DNA of 64,000 nt from Peribacillus saganii (GCF_003429095.1 NZ_QVTE01000015.1:99965-163964), one strand, 5' to 3'. Shown: positions 46,862-54,965, counted from the stretch's first letter. The notes: generated from the sequence alone by a model not told the origin. Program-made: numbers and translations.

Positions 46862-46975
46862 AACAATTTCAGCTAAAATTTCAGCGAGCTGTGCAAATTC
46901 TAGTGTATTGCGAAAAGCAACAGCTGGAGAACTTCCAACGTGCAAGCGGTGAAAGGTCTGGCAATGAGAATGGTT
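46862..46975 (-). pseudogene. Possible luciferase-like monooxygenase N-terminal fragment
   Basis: The minus strand reads HRLHVGSSPAVAFRNTLEFA and QLAE, resembling the N-terminus of bacterial luciferase-like flavin monooxygenases (AFxNTLELAQxAE), then diverges and stops. No start codon is in frame. It may come from the same family as the fragment at 48858-49085. Confidence 0.35.
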
Positions 46976-47020
46976 TATATACTCAGATATAAATTCATCC
47001 TCTTATTCTGAAAGTCTGTA

Positions 47021-47335
47021 TTACATATGCTTTGAAATTATTTCCGTCAAAGCTTCTTTTGGATGAAACCCGATAACCTTATCTACTTCCACTCCGTCTT
47101 TGAAAAGAATCAGCGTTGGTATGCTCATGACTCCAAATTCCCCTGCTGTTCCTGCATTTTCATCTACATTAAGCTTGAAAATGCTAACTTTGTCACCCAT
47201 TTCACCATCGATTTCCTCCAATACAGGTGCAATCATTTTACAAGGACCACACCATGGTGCCCAAAAATCCGCTAAAACTAATCCCTCTTTAATTTCAGTG
47301 CCAAATGTTTGATCTGTTACGTGTGAAATAGCCAT
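47021..47335 (-). CDS. Thioredoxin
   Basis: 104 residues with the classic active site FWAPWCGPCKMIAP (Cys29, Cys32) and the cis-Pro loop MSIPTLILFKDG. ATG 47335 follows GGAGG. This is probably an accessory thioredoxin rather than the housekeeping copy: it sits in a thiol-stress island, and its upstream region carries three copies of the 23-bp palindrome also found in the rrf2 promoter, two of them inside sigma-A promoters. Confidence 0.93.
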   Translation of the reverse strand: MAISHVTDQTFGTEIKEGLVLADFWAPWCGPCKMIAPVLEEIDGEMGDKVSIFKLNVDENAGTAGEFGVMSIPTLILFKDGVEVDKVIGFHPKEALTEIISKHM

Positions 47336-47417
47336 AATAATATCCTCCAATTCATTCTTATAATTTTAATAAAAGTATTTTTTAATGTTTACCAAAAATA
47401 CAAAATTGCCCCCTTTT

Positions 47418-47452
47418 AATGTAATATCAAAAGTTACAGTTTGTTTTAGCAA
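47418..47452 (-). promoter_or_regulatory. Proximal thioredoxin promoter with operator
   Basis: Minus strand: TTGCTA (47452-47447), 17-bp spacer, TGATAT (47429-47424). The operator AATGTAAT-N7-GTTACAGT (47418-47440) lies across spacer and -10. Confidence 0.75.
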
Positions 47453-47457
47453 AACCT

Positions 47458-47480
47458 ACTGTAATAAAATAGTTTACAGT
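47458..47480. promoter_or_regulatory. Auxiliary 23-bp operator
   Basis: ACTGTAAT-N7-TTTACAGT, a near-perfect palindrome of the same series. No matching -35/-10 pair is in register, so it looks like a helper site. Confidence 0.7.
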
Positions 47481-47578
47481 ATAGACATTACGAAGCAATG
47501 CTCTGGAAAATGTCCCTAACAACTAAACTATTTTAAAAGCCGCTTTTCAAATTGATTCCTTCCTGTTAAAAAGGAATT

Positions 47579-47613
47579 ACTGTAATATTAATATTTACAG
47601 TTTATGAAGTCAA
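47579..47613 (-). promoter_or_regulatory. Distal thioredoxin promoter with operator
   Basis: Minus strand: TTGACT (47613-47608), 17-bp spacer, TAATAT (47590-47585). The operator ACTGTAAT-N7-TTTACAGT (47579-47601) is in the same register as in the rrf2 promoter. Confidence 0.75.
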
Positions 47614-47731
47614 GAAAAATTTACTCGATATTATCATAACCCCCTCAATATAAGCCACGATCTTATTTGGAATGTATCAGTGGAATGTTTACTACTAGTT
47701 CTTCAAGCGCAATTTTAGTTGTTTCCTCACA

Positions 47732-47758
47732 TAAAAAAGGCAGCAGAATCGCCGCCTT
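47732..47758 (-). terminator. Terminator of the OsmC gene
   Basis: AAGGC...GC pairs with GC...GCCTT (47737-47758), followed on the minus strand by TTTTTTATG. Confidence 0.65.
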
Positions 47759-47824
47759 AAATTTAAAACACTGTTTTATTTAAAAGGTCTAAAAATAAAT
47801 TACTACATCTTTGAATGAATCAGT

Positions 47825-48259
47825 TTATTTCAAAGAAACCTTACCTTGAATTTCAATTTTAACATCTGCTTTTTTCAATAAATTTCCGACTTCACACCCT
47901 TTATCTGCTGCTTCCGTCGCTCTTTGTGCGGATTGAATTTGTTCTTCTGTTGCATCTTTAGATAAAACGATGTGAGGATAATGGATAATTTTATATTCAT
48001 TATCAGAAATATTTGCCTCTGAGTTCACTGTAAGCTCAGCAACAGGCAGGTTTCTGCTTGCAAGTACAAACGTAAGACTTGCTGTATAACAAGCAGTTAC
48101 CGAAGAAACAAGAATCTCTTTTGGATTTGCTCCGTTGCCACTACCCCCTAAAAATGCAGGAATAGCGATTTTTGTATCAAGATACTCCGCTTTAAGGGTT
48201 CCATTCCCTTTTACTCCACCATCCCAAACAGCATTCACATTTATTTTCATATCAGCCAT
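47825..48259 (-). CDS. OsmC family peroxiredoxin-like protein
   Basis: 144 residues. The two OsmC/Ohr redox cysteines are Cys57 in SSVTACYTASLTF and Cys122 in EAADKGCEVGNLL, so it probably reduces organic hydroperoxides or sulfur adducts. ATG 48259 follows GAGGGAGTG at 6 bases; a frame start at 48268 has no site. A decayed paralogue lies at 41650-41950. Single transcription unit ending in a terminator. Confidence 0.92.
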   Translation of the reverse strand: MADMKINVNAVWDGGVKGNGTLKAEYLDTKIAIPAFLGGSGNGANPKEILVSSVTACYTASLTFVLASRNLPVAELTVNSEANISDNEYKIIHYPHIVLSKDATEEQIQSAQRATEAADKGCEVGNLLKKADVKIEIQGKVSLK

Positions 48260-48408
48260 GTTAAACACTCCCTCAAAAAATAAATTATATTTATATCATG
48301 TTCGTTCACGTATGTTTTTTATTCTACAGGTATCGCAAGTAGTTCACGAAAGATGAAAATTACGTTTCATATTTGATCATTTCACTTTTACTATTAGACG
48401 TAGAACAG

Positions 48409-48690
48409 TCATTCAATAGAATCTTTGCCAGGATACTCTTGCCAATCTTCTCCCTGCGTTTTATATAATAATGGACCTCCATTTATGGAACATCCTTTTG
48501 GTCTTGATGTGAATTTAAATTCAATAGGAAATTGCCTGGAATACTTTTTTGAATCTGGTGAATTGTATAGGGTAGCACAAAAGTTATAGATAGCATGTCC
48601 TTGACCAAGTATTTCATTTACCCTTCCATCTAAAACATCATCTTCAACAGAAGTTTCTTCCCCTATCCTTTTAATGTCTTGATTTTTCAA
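48409..48690 (-). CDS. Hypothetical protein
   Basis: 93 residues, not recognised. Composition looks protein-like (GQGHAIYNFCATLYNSPDSK, FTSRPKGCSINGGPLLYKTQ), with no membrane or signal segment. The start would be TTG 48690 with only a weak GGTTGG upstream, so it may be a truncated or degenerate gene. Confidence 0.45.
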   Translation of the reverse strand: MKNQDIKRIGEETSVEDDVLDGRVNEILGQGHAIYNFCATLYNSPDSKKYSRQFPIEFKFTSRPKGCSINGGPLLYKTQGEDWQEYPGKDSIE

Positions 48691-48857
48691 AGCTATTTAC
48701 CAACCCAAACCATTTAAAAGATGGGCAAAATAATCCTCATCTCTCCGCCACCTGTTCTCTAAGCTAATTTGTGCAGTTCCTGTAAAGCCGTTTCCTAACC
48801 CTGTCTAAAGCATAAGATTTGATTTTGAAGTATAAAGAAAAATAATATAGAGATATT

Positions 48858-49085
48858 GCAAATTATCAATATCCTTTTGACGATTTATGGATTTATTTGA
48901 CGTATCTTGCTGCCTATACGAAGCACATTGCGTGAGTGACAGGAAGTGTGGTTCTCCCTTTGCGCCACCCAGTCAGGGTAGCCAAGGAAGCTGCATCAAT
49001 CGATCAATTATTTCCAGTTCGATTGATTATGGAAGTGGCATCAGGGGACAGGGAAAAAGGACTTTACAGCTTAAGGGATATCTAA
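48858..49085 (+). pseudogene. Luciferase-like monooxygenase internal fragment
   Basis: Reads DDLWIYLTYLAAYTKHIA, in-frame TGA (48933-48935), then VTGSVVLPLRHPVRVAKEAA, SIDQLF and RLIMEVASGDREK before TAA 49083-49085. The LPLRHPVRVAKxAAxIDQL block with GVASGDR is the core of LLM-class F420/FMN oxidoreductases. Both ends are missing and a stop interrupts it. Confidence 0.75.
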
Positions 49086-49301
49086 GCAAGAAAGCGGTCC
49101 GAGTATAGAAATGGAGATTTTTTAGTTAAGAAAGAACCGAGGTTTAAACAGCTACCCCAACGCTGTAGCGATAACCTAAAGAGGAAAGGAAATGTCTATC
49201 CTCCTTCTTCTATATAATTTTTTAATTTCTAAGTACTACCATCACTCCTGTTGTATCAGCAGTCTAGAGGTGAGACTATTTTTATAAAGACGTAAAAGAC
49301 A

Positions 49302-49386
49302 CTTTTCCAGTGGTCTCGGACCGTCCTGCAGTCTAATAAATATATTTTTTTACATACCGAGACGTCGGAACCGTCCCGGTGTCTCT
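49302..49386. repeat. GGGACGGT-type short repeats (left pair)
   Basis: Two related words in complement orientation: GGACGGTCCGAGACCACT (49302-49322) and CCGGGACGGTTCCGACGTCT (49359-49380). A third copy, ACGGGGACGGTCATACTGTC, lies at 49950-49970 beyond the ASCH gene. The wording recalls REP-like repeats associated with RAYT transposases (inference). Confidence 0.45.
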
Positions 49387-49458
49387 TTGAGCCCTTCCTT
49401 AATTTCGCGGGTAAAGATACCAATCAATAAAGCGCGCTTTCCCCGATGAACAGGCACT

Positions 49459-49884
49459 CTATACATCATACTCCCATAGCCCAAGCCTTCCTTTAGCCGG
49501 AATGAAGCTGTCCAGCATCTTCATATTCCTGACTTCCCAGACATACCCTCCCACTTCATAATCTCCGAGCAAAAAGTCATTGCCTGATACGATTCTTCCA
49601 TCCTCCAACACGGCCGATGTCTCGTTGTTTTCCATCACTCTCAAACAATTTTCAAGCTGGCAGACAGCAATGATCACGCCAGTTGGAAGATCATCGGTAT
49701 TGTACCTATGCTTTGAAAGCAGAGACTTGATCGCCCCAAGGCTGCAGACCGCTTTATCGACTTTTTTGCTGGTATGAATCGCAAGAGGGCCGCGATATTT
49801 CGTACTCCACGACCTCGTTTCATATTGAGCCTCGCGCAAGACAAACAGACTTGCCCAAGGCTGAATCATCGACAAAACCTTCAC
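49459..49884 (-). CDS. ASCH domain protein
   Basis: 141 residues. The N-terminal KVLSMIQPWASLFV, then ETRSWSTKYRGPLAIHTSKK, and GVIIAVCQLENC form the ASCH beta-barrel, a PUA-like fold for RNA or nucleotide binding; the C-terminal GYVWEVRNMKML is typical. The start is GTG 49884 behind GAGGG. The gene sits alone, bracketed by GGGACGGT-type repeats, which suggests it may have arrived as a cassette. Some ASCH proteins act on modified cytidines; unverified here. Confidence 0.85.
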   Translation of the reverse strand: MKVLSMIQPWASLFVLREAQYETRSWSTKYRGPLAIHTSKKVDKAVCSLGAIKSLLSKHRYNTDDLPTGVIIAVCQLENCLRVMENNETSAVLEDGRIVSGNDFLLGDYEVGGYVWEVRNMKMLDSFIPAKGRLGLWEYDV

Positions 49885-50004
49885 TCCAACCACCCTCTGC
49901 CTCAACAACTATTTTGTCTATAGCATCTCCTGGCAATCCCCCAATTAAACGGGGACGGTCATACTGTCTCAAAAAAAATTACATTTTTTAGCTATTCATG
50001 AATT

Positions 50005-50220
50005 ATGATTATTTCAAATGGAGATCCAGCTTTTCCTAAAAAAATGAATGAATATATAAAAGAATCCTTTTATGAAAAATTAAATATTATTAAAGACCAG
50101 TATATTATCGATATACCACATGAATATATAACAGCCTTTATTTCATCTGCATTTTTTGGTCATTTGAGAATGTTAAATTTTATGAAACAAATAATAAGAC
50201 AAAATCTGAAAAGCAGATAG
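50005..50220 (+). pseudogene. TetR-family regulator C-terminal fragment
   Basis: 71-codon frame: NEYIKESFYEKLNIIKDQY and HEYITAFISSAFFGHLRM look like the helices of a TetR ligand-binding domain that normally follow the HTH. No HTH or credible start is present; upstream sequence is repeat. Assignment is by pattern, moderate. Confidence 0.45.
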
Positions 50221-50674
50221 AATTCCAATTTTTGCAGAGTTTAGGATACATTTTATAACTTAGCAGCTTAAGCAGGTGTAAAGCCCACTCTTTATCTTTG
50301 TCAAAAAAAGTGCAGGAAAAATCCCCGCTGTTAATTAATGTTTGATTACGGCCATAGGAATGGAAACCTTCTGCCATGTTTTTTACCGCCGATTGCCACA
50401 AGATTTACCACTTGTTTCCAACACGTTTACCATTGGAAGAATGTCAAGAAAACCACAGATTTACAATGTTAAGGATATTGAGAGATAAAAAAATCTAAAT
50501 CCTCTGCATTTGTACCGAGGAATTAGACTAATGATCTTCCAAAATCGCGTCCGATTCTGGAACAAGGATATTAGGTTTATTGGATTTCCTATTGATTCAT
50601 TACAGAGAATCCAACCCATTAGAACAAGAAACTGCATAAAAAAGCACCTATGTAAGAGGAAAATTAAGTTTGTC
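50221..50674. other. Degraded interval without an identifiable gene
   Basis: About 450 bp. A minus-strand frame at 50401-50180 (NMAEGFHSYGRNQTLINSGD) looks like decayed coding sequence, but I cannot name its family. No promoter or terminator stands out. Confidence 0.35.
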
Positions 50675-51149
50675 CTATTTATTTTTTACTTTCTTCTCAT
50701 TCCAAGGAGTCGCGGGCCTTGTTTCAGGATATCCATTTAGCTCAAGATACTGTTTCCTCTCATCTGTATAATGCCACCAGCTTTTTTCGCTACCAGGATG
50801 CTTAGCGTGATGGACTATACATCGCAAGGTATCCTCTACACAGGGATCTTCCCAATATCCGAAATGTTCCTCCAATCGATTAGTTAAATCAGCACCTTCT
50901 TCATTTTTTATCTCTTCCAAAGAATAATAACCCATTTCAGTAACCCATTGAGCCAACTTTGGTCCAATAGAAGGAATTGCTTGGAATTGAGCTAATGCAC
51001 GTAGATATTTGGCACGCTCGAAAGAAGATTGTAGACATTCAGATAAATGAGATGCATCCATATCAGCGTTCTCATATAATTTTACTTTGCACCTTCTTAA
51101 AATTAATCTTTCTTCAGATGTTAAAGGCAGTTTTGAAGATGATTTTCAT
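50675..51149 (-). pseudogene. Helix-hairpin-helix 'pathogenicity locus' (Cdd1) protein, start-proximal frameshift
   Basis: The body encodes LERAKYL-type helices (SSFERAKYLRALAQFQAIPS), the hairpin SIGPKLAQWVTEMGYYSLEE, and DPCVEDTLRCIVHHAKHP, ending RPATPWNEKK: the Cdd1 family. Family-like residues SSSKLPLTSEERLILRR lie upstream in frame but without a start. The natural ATG at 51149, with AGGATG before it, is one base out of frame owing to an extra A in the AAAA at 51143-51146. Translation could still start at ATG 51061, losing about 35 residues, but no ribosome site is there. Confidence 0.75.
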
Positions 51150-51269
51150 ATTATTTCATCCTAACTTATTCACTTAATAATTATCTTTAGGTAATGACAC
51201 TTTTCTGTATAACTATAACTATAATATTTTTTATAGTTCTTCTTCAATTTTTTATATGTGCATACTATT

Positions 51270-51350
51270 TCGTAATAATTACGATTTAAAAAATATACTA
51301 AACCGTAGTAATTACGATTTATAATATGTTCTAATTAGTAATAATTACGA
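51270..51350. promoter_or_regulatory. Triple Zur-box array
   Basis: Boxes at 51270-51284 (TCGTAATAATTACGA, a perfect Bacillus Zur palindrome), 51303-51317 (CCGTAGTAATTACGA) and 51336-51350 (TAGTAATAATTACGA), each exactly 33 bp apart. They lie upstream of the broken Cdd1 gene and downstream of a truncated EamA gene. Confidence 0.85.
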
Positions 51351-51629
51351 TTTAATACCTAGAGTAATCTGATATTTTACGATTTTCATATGAAATGCAA
51401 ACAAATAAAGAGCACCAAGCAATCCCCTGACTAAAAGCATTGGGATTCCCTTTTTAGAAAAGGCAACTTGGGACTTAACCATCAAAAAATAAATCATTGC
51501 AGTACCTATAATACTTCTAAAAAACATAACTTCTGCTGAGGGGATATTTAAACTAACAGCTTTCACAAGTGCATTCATGATACTGAACACCAGCGACGAC
51601 AAGACCGCCAGCAGTATACCGTTCTTCAT
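51345..51629 (-). pseudogene. EamA/DMT transporter N-terminal fragment
   Basis: From an ATG at 51629 with GGAGAAGAAAA, it reads NGILLAVLSSLVFSIMNALV and LNIPSAEVMFFRSIIG, the first three to four helices of a DMT permease, to LLGALYLFAF. It then runs into unrelated AT-rich sequence and stops within the Zur-box array. About 80 of roughly 300 residues remain. The truncation point next to the Zur boxes suggests a deletion joined the two. Confidence 0.8.
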
Positions 51630-51881
51630 TTTTCTTCTCCACTCTTTTGACGTTTTTTACAAATTAATGTATCCTCCTTCTTATTTAAAACTACTAACTC
51701 CTTACTATCATAAAACGTTATCGTTTCGATTTACATTAATGATTATATTTCTTCTTTTCCGTTTTGTAAACCATTTTCAGATTTCATAAATGTCGTTAAA
51801 GTTGTTATCTAAGTTCATAATATTTAATAAAAGTATAAAAATGCTTGTGAGATTTAATAATAATAAATCATTGACAAATTT

Positions 51882-51915
51882 AAAAACAGAACCTTTGAAT
51901 TAATGGTTCTGTTTT
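51882..51915 (-). terminator. Terminator of the zinc operon
   Basis: AAAACAGAACC pairs with GGTTCTGTTTT around an 11-nt loop, 11 bp past the His-rich gene stop; A/T runs on both sides. Confidence 0.85.
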
Positions 51916-51925
51916 AATTTTCAAT

Positions 51926-52264
51926 CTATGATTTTACTAATTCAACTGGTCCATGATCATCACAATGACCATTATGGACATGATGTAATCTTCCATTTAC
52001 TAAATAGTCCATATGATCACCATGAGGAACCATTTCATGTCCACAATCACTTTCGTGGTTACAACCGCATTCGATTTGTTTACATACATAAGGATTCTGA
52101 TCACTTACTGGAATTTTACAGTCATCCCAATGACCATTGTGTTCATGGTGAAGATGACCATTATGTACATAATCAATATGATCACCATGTTGTATTTTCG
52201 TATGACCACAAGCCATACTGTGTTGATGCGTATGCTCTGAAGCTGAATGAGCATGGTGTTCCAT
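51926..52264 (-). CDS. His-rich zinc-binding protein
   Basis: 112 residues, about a quarter of them His, plus several Cys and Asp. After an N-terminal His cluster (HHAHSASEHTHQHSMACGH) it is an internal duplication: CGHTKIQHGDHIDYVHNGHL and CGHEMVPHGDHMDYLVNGRL, each followed by HH-HNGH and an acidic pair. No signal peptide, so it may buffer or chaperone zinc in the cytoplasm. ATG behind AAGGAGGTG. Last gene of a probable Zur-controlled operon with the COG0523 GTPase and L33. Confidence 0.85.
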   Translation of the reverse strand: MEHHAHSASEHTHQHSMACGHTKIQHGDHIDYVHNGHLHHEHNGHWDDCKIPVSDQNPYVCKQIECGCNHESDCGHEMVPHGDHMDYLVNGRLHHVHNGHCDDHGPVELVKS

Positions 52265-52307
52265 TTTATTTCACCTCCTTGTTTATTCTTTTAGAAGTAT
52301 TCCCTCG

Positions 52308-52344
52308 AAAAAATAAAAAAACCCTTAGGATGGTTACTAAGGGT
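52308..52344 (-). terminator. Terminator after rpmG
   Basis: ACCCTTAG (52321-52328) pairs with CTAAGGGT (52337-52344); on the minus strand GGGTTTTTTTATTTTT follows. Some read-through would be needed to express the His-rich gene. Confidence 0.8.
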
Positions 52345-52356
52345 CATAAAAATTGA

Positions 52357-52506
52357 TTATTTCGTTTCACGATGTAATGTACGTTTTTTTAAGCGTGGGC
52401 TGTATTTCATTAGCTCAATTCTGTCAGGATTGTTTCTTTTGTTTTTCGTTGTAATATAATTGCGATCTCCTGTTTCAGTACATGCTAACGTAATTTTTAC
52501 TCTCAT
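52357..52506 (-). CDS. rpmG: 50S ribosomal protein L33, zinc-independent form
   Basis: 49 residues: [20 protein letters not shown], then [20 protein letters not shown] and a basic end. The sequence is L33, but the two CxxC pairs of the zinc-ribbon form are absent (ACTETG and MKYSPRLK in their place; a single Cys remains). Such C-minus paralogues replace the zinc-binding protein under zinc limitation and free its zinc. ATG behind GGAGGAAG. It sits 35 bp after the zinc GTPase, in a Zur-box operon. Confidence 0.93.
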   Translation of the reverse strand: MRVKITLACTETGDRNYITTKNKRNNPDRIELMKYSPRLKKRTLHRETK

Positions 52507-52541
52507 TATTTCTTCCTCCTACATTTTTTATTTGTTTGATT

Positions 52542-53729
52542 TTATTCAGTAACCACAAATGCTGGAAGTGGGTCATTAAATTTAGACCAGTCGGTGTTCA
52601 TTTCTTCATCTGTTAACAAACATTTATCTAATGAAGTCTCGATTTCTTCACGGTTCATGTCAACCCCGATGAAAACAAGCTCTATCATCCGATCTCCAAA
52701 TTCTTTATCCCATTTTTCCAGCAACTCCGGTTCTTCCTTTAGAATTTGCTCCCTTTCTTCTTCGGAATAAGCAGCGATCCATTCCCCAGCACCTTGAATG
52801 ATGATGGAAGGTCCTGCTTGTGACAACAAACCTGTTATATTATTTCGAGTAGCTAGCCAAAAGAACCCTTTTGCTCGAACAATATCTACTGGCCAATCCT
52901 CAAGCCAGTGCATCCATCTTTCCGGATGGAATGGTCTTCTGCGGCGATACACAAAGGACGATATCCCATACTCCTCCGTTTCCGGAGTATGTTCCTCGTT
53001 TAATTCCTTGATCCATCCCGCCCCTTGACTGGCTTTTTCAAAGTCAAAAAGATTTGTATCCAGAATTTCACTTAATGGTACTTGTGAAAAGGCGCTTTCA
53101 ATAATCCTCGCTTCTGGGTTTAGTTTATGTAATACCGTTTTCAGCTCAAGAACAGAATCCCTATCCACTAAATCAATCTTGTTTAATACTAAAACATCGG
53201 CAAATTCAATTTGATCTATTAATAAGTCGACTACTTCACGAGTATCGGTTACATCATTGGCCTGCTTTCGATCCAACAAGCTTTCTCCAGAAGAAAAATC
53301 TTGCCAAAAACGATTGGCATCAACTACTGTCACCATCGTGTCCAGCTTACAAAATTCAGATAAATCGATTCCTAAAGTTTCATCTGTATAAGTAAACGTC
53401 TGTGCAACCGGAATAGGCTCAGAAATCCCGGTAGATTCAATCACGATATAGTCTATATCCCCTGAATGAACAAGCTTTTCCACTTCAATGATCAAGTCTT
53501 CTCTTAACGTACAACAAATACATCCATTTTGCAGTTCAACTAGCTTTTCATCAGTTCTGGAAAAACCACCTTGTTTAACCATAGAAGCATCAATATTTAC
53601 TTCGCTCATGTCATTAACGATGACTGCGATTTTCTTATTTTCACGATTCGTTAAGATATGATTTAATAACGTTGTTTTACCTGAACCTAAATATCCACTT
53701 AAAACTGTAACTGGTATCTTTTTTGACAT
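52542..53729 (-). CDS. COG0523 zinc-metallochaperone GTPase (ZagA/YciC-like)
   Basis: 395-residue G3E-family GTPase. Walker [15 protein letters not shown], the metal-binding CxCC motif in [15 protein letters not shown], switch ESTGISEP and base-recognition NKIDLV are all present. A C-terminal CobW_C domain starts near [20 protein letters not shown] 53729 is chosen, since AAGGGG lies 8 bases upstream (the ATG at 53735 is too close). A Zur box precedes it. It likely delivers zinc to client enzymes in zinc-starved cells. Confidence 0.92.
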   Translation of the reverse strand: MSKKIPVTVLSGYLGSGKTTLLNHILTNRENKKIAVIVNDMSEVNIDASMVKQGGFSRTDEKLVELQNGCICCTLREDLIIEVEKLVHSGDIDYIVIESTGISEPIPVAQTFTYTDETLGIDLSEFCKLDTMVTVVDANRFWQDFSSGESLLDRKQANDVTDTREVVDLLIDQIEFADVLVLNKIDLVDRDSVLELKTVLHKLNPEARIIESAFSQVPLSEILDTNLFDFEKASQGAGWIKELNEEHTPETEEYGISSFVYRRRRPFHPERWMHWLEDWPVDIVRAKGFFWLATRNNITGLLSQAGPSIIIQGAGEWIAAYSEEEREQILKEEPELLEKWDKEFGDRMIELVFIGVDMNREEIETSLDKCLLTDEEMNTDWSKFNDPLPAFVVTE

Positions 53730-53751
53730 TTCCATTTCCCCTTTTTGTAAA

Positions 53752-53766
53752 TCAAAATCATTACGA
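53752..53766. promoter_or_regulatory. Zur box before the zinc GTPase
   Basis: TCAAAATCATTACGA matches the Zur palindrome TCGTAATNATTACGA at all but two positions, 22 bp upstream of the GTPase start. Confidence 0.7.
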
Positions 53767-53774
53767 TTTATATC

Positions 53775-54950
53775 CTATAAACTATTTACGATTCTTTCAG
53801 CAGCCTGTCTTGCACCGGAAATATTCCTTGCGATAGGTCCTATTTCAAGCTCCGCAAGCGGTCCTGAAACATATAAATGAGGACACCATTGCAATGCTTT
53901 GTTAATAATCGGATATCCACATTTCGCACAGTTTAAATCCTGCTCTTTAATTAATTTTTCTATCCAGCTCTTACCTGGTAGCGAGGGTAAAAAACCAGTT
54001 GCTAACATGACTGTTTGTACTGTCAGTTCCTTGTCCTCGATTTTTAGTATGATTTCATTATCATTAGAAAAAGAAGCAGTTTCAACTTCGCCATTTACAA
54101 TAGATATTTTGTTTTCGTTTTCAAGCCTTTTTAATTTATGAAACAATTCACTTGGTAAAGACCCTTTATTTCTAGCCTGTTGTATAATACTTCGGCGCTC
54201 TTCATATTTTTTGATTTTGTGAAAGGAAGCTAGGTGCTTCGGACCTAACCAGCCAGGATCACTGTCAAAATCATGAACTCTAAAAGGATGGCGTTTTACT
54301 AAAGTTACCTTTCCGGGAAACATATTCGACAACTTTATGCATAAATGTGCTGCGGTAATCCCGCCCCCAATAATTGCCATGGTAGGTTCAACAGTTTGTA
54401 AATTAGGCAAATGCTCATCAAAGATATGAAAAACTTGATTTGGCAGCTTAGACTTCATTTTTTCAGCCCAATTGGGAATATTTAATTGGTCATTAATACT
54501 AATGGAAATAACAATATTATGTCCTTGAAATACCTCCCCTTTACTCGTCATAACCTTCCATATTCCTTGGTCTTTTTTGATATCGTTTACGAAACCTTGG
54601 TGCCAAGACTTTTTAAGATCTACTTCTTTCAAAACGGAATCACAGTGTTCGTTAAATAATTTAAGAGCTGGACGCTTGTATTTTCCATACAGTTCCATTT
54701 TGCTTCTTTGTTCGTTTCGCACATACTTTTGAAGACTAAATGGATCTACATCAATGTGGTGAACACCCGGAGACCGTAAATACTCCATTCCGATTCGTTC
54801 AGTGTTATTTTTCCATCTGTACAATGGTTCACTGTTAGGATCAATAATACATAATTTTTCAGGCGCTGCTATTCCTTTTTTAATTAAAAAAGAAGCGACA
54901 GTACATCCATGGATTCCGCCTCCGATTACAATCCAATCGTACAAAATCAT
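53775..54950 (-). CDS. FAD/NAD(P)-binding flavoprotein (SidA/IucD-like fold)
   Basis: 391 residues. The N-terminal FAD site is DWIVIGGGIHGCTVASFL; a second nucleotide motif, TMAIIGGGITAAHLCIKL, lies at about 190; MLATGFLPS marks the conserved ATG segment. A C-terminal CAKCGYPI offers a possible metal- or redox-active Cys pair. The fold resembles N-hydroxylating monooxygenases of siderophore pathways, though the substrate is unknown. AAAGGGG is very close to ATG 54950, so TTG 54944 may be the true start. A Zur box lies upstream. Role under zinc starvation undefined. Confidence 0.82.
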   Translation of the reverse strand: MILYDWIVIGGGIHGCTVASFLIKKGIAAPEKLCIIDPNSEPLYRWKNNTERIGMEYLRSPGVHHIDVDPFSLQKYVRNEQRSKMELYGKYKRPALKLFNEHCDSVLKEVDLKKSWHQGFVNDIKKDQGIWKVMTSKGEVFQGHNIVISISINDQLNIPNWAEKMKSKLPNQVFHIFDEHLPNLQTVEPTMAIIGGGITAAHLCIKLSNMFPGKVTLVKRHPFRVHDFDSDPGWLGPKHLASFHKIKKYEERRSIIQQARNKGSLPSELFHKLKRLENENKISIVNGEVETASFSNDNEIILKIEDKELTVQTVMLATGFLPSLPGKSWIEKLIKEQDLNCAKCGYPIINKALQWCPHLYVSGPLAELEIGPIARNISGARQAAERIVNSL

Positions 54951-54965
54951 TACCCCTTTATTAAA

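Noticed and set aside
50180..50401. 73-codon minus-strand frame with protein-like stretches
   Set aside because: No start signal and no recognisable family; kept only as degraded sequence in the interval note.
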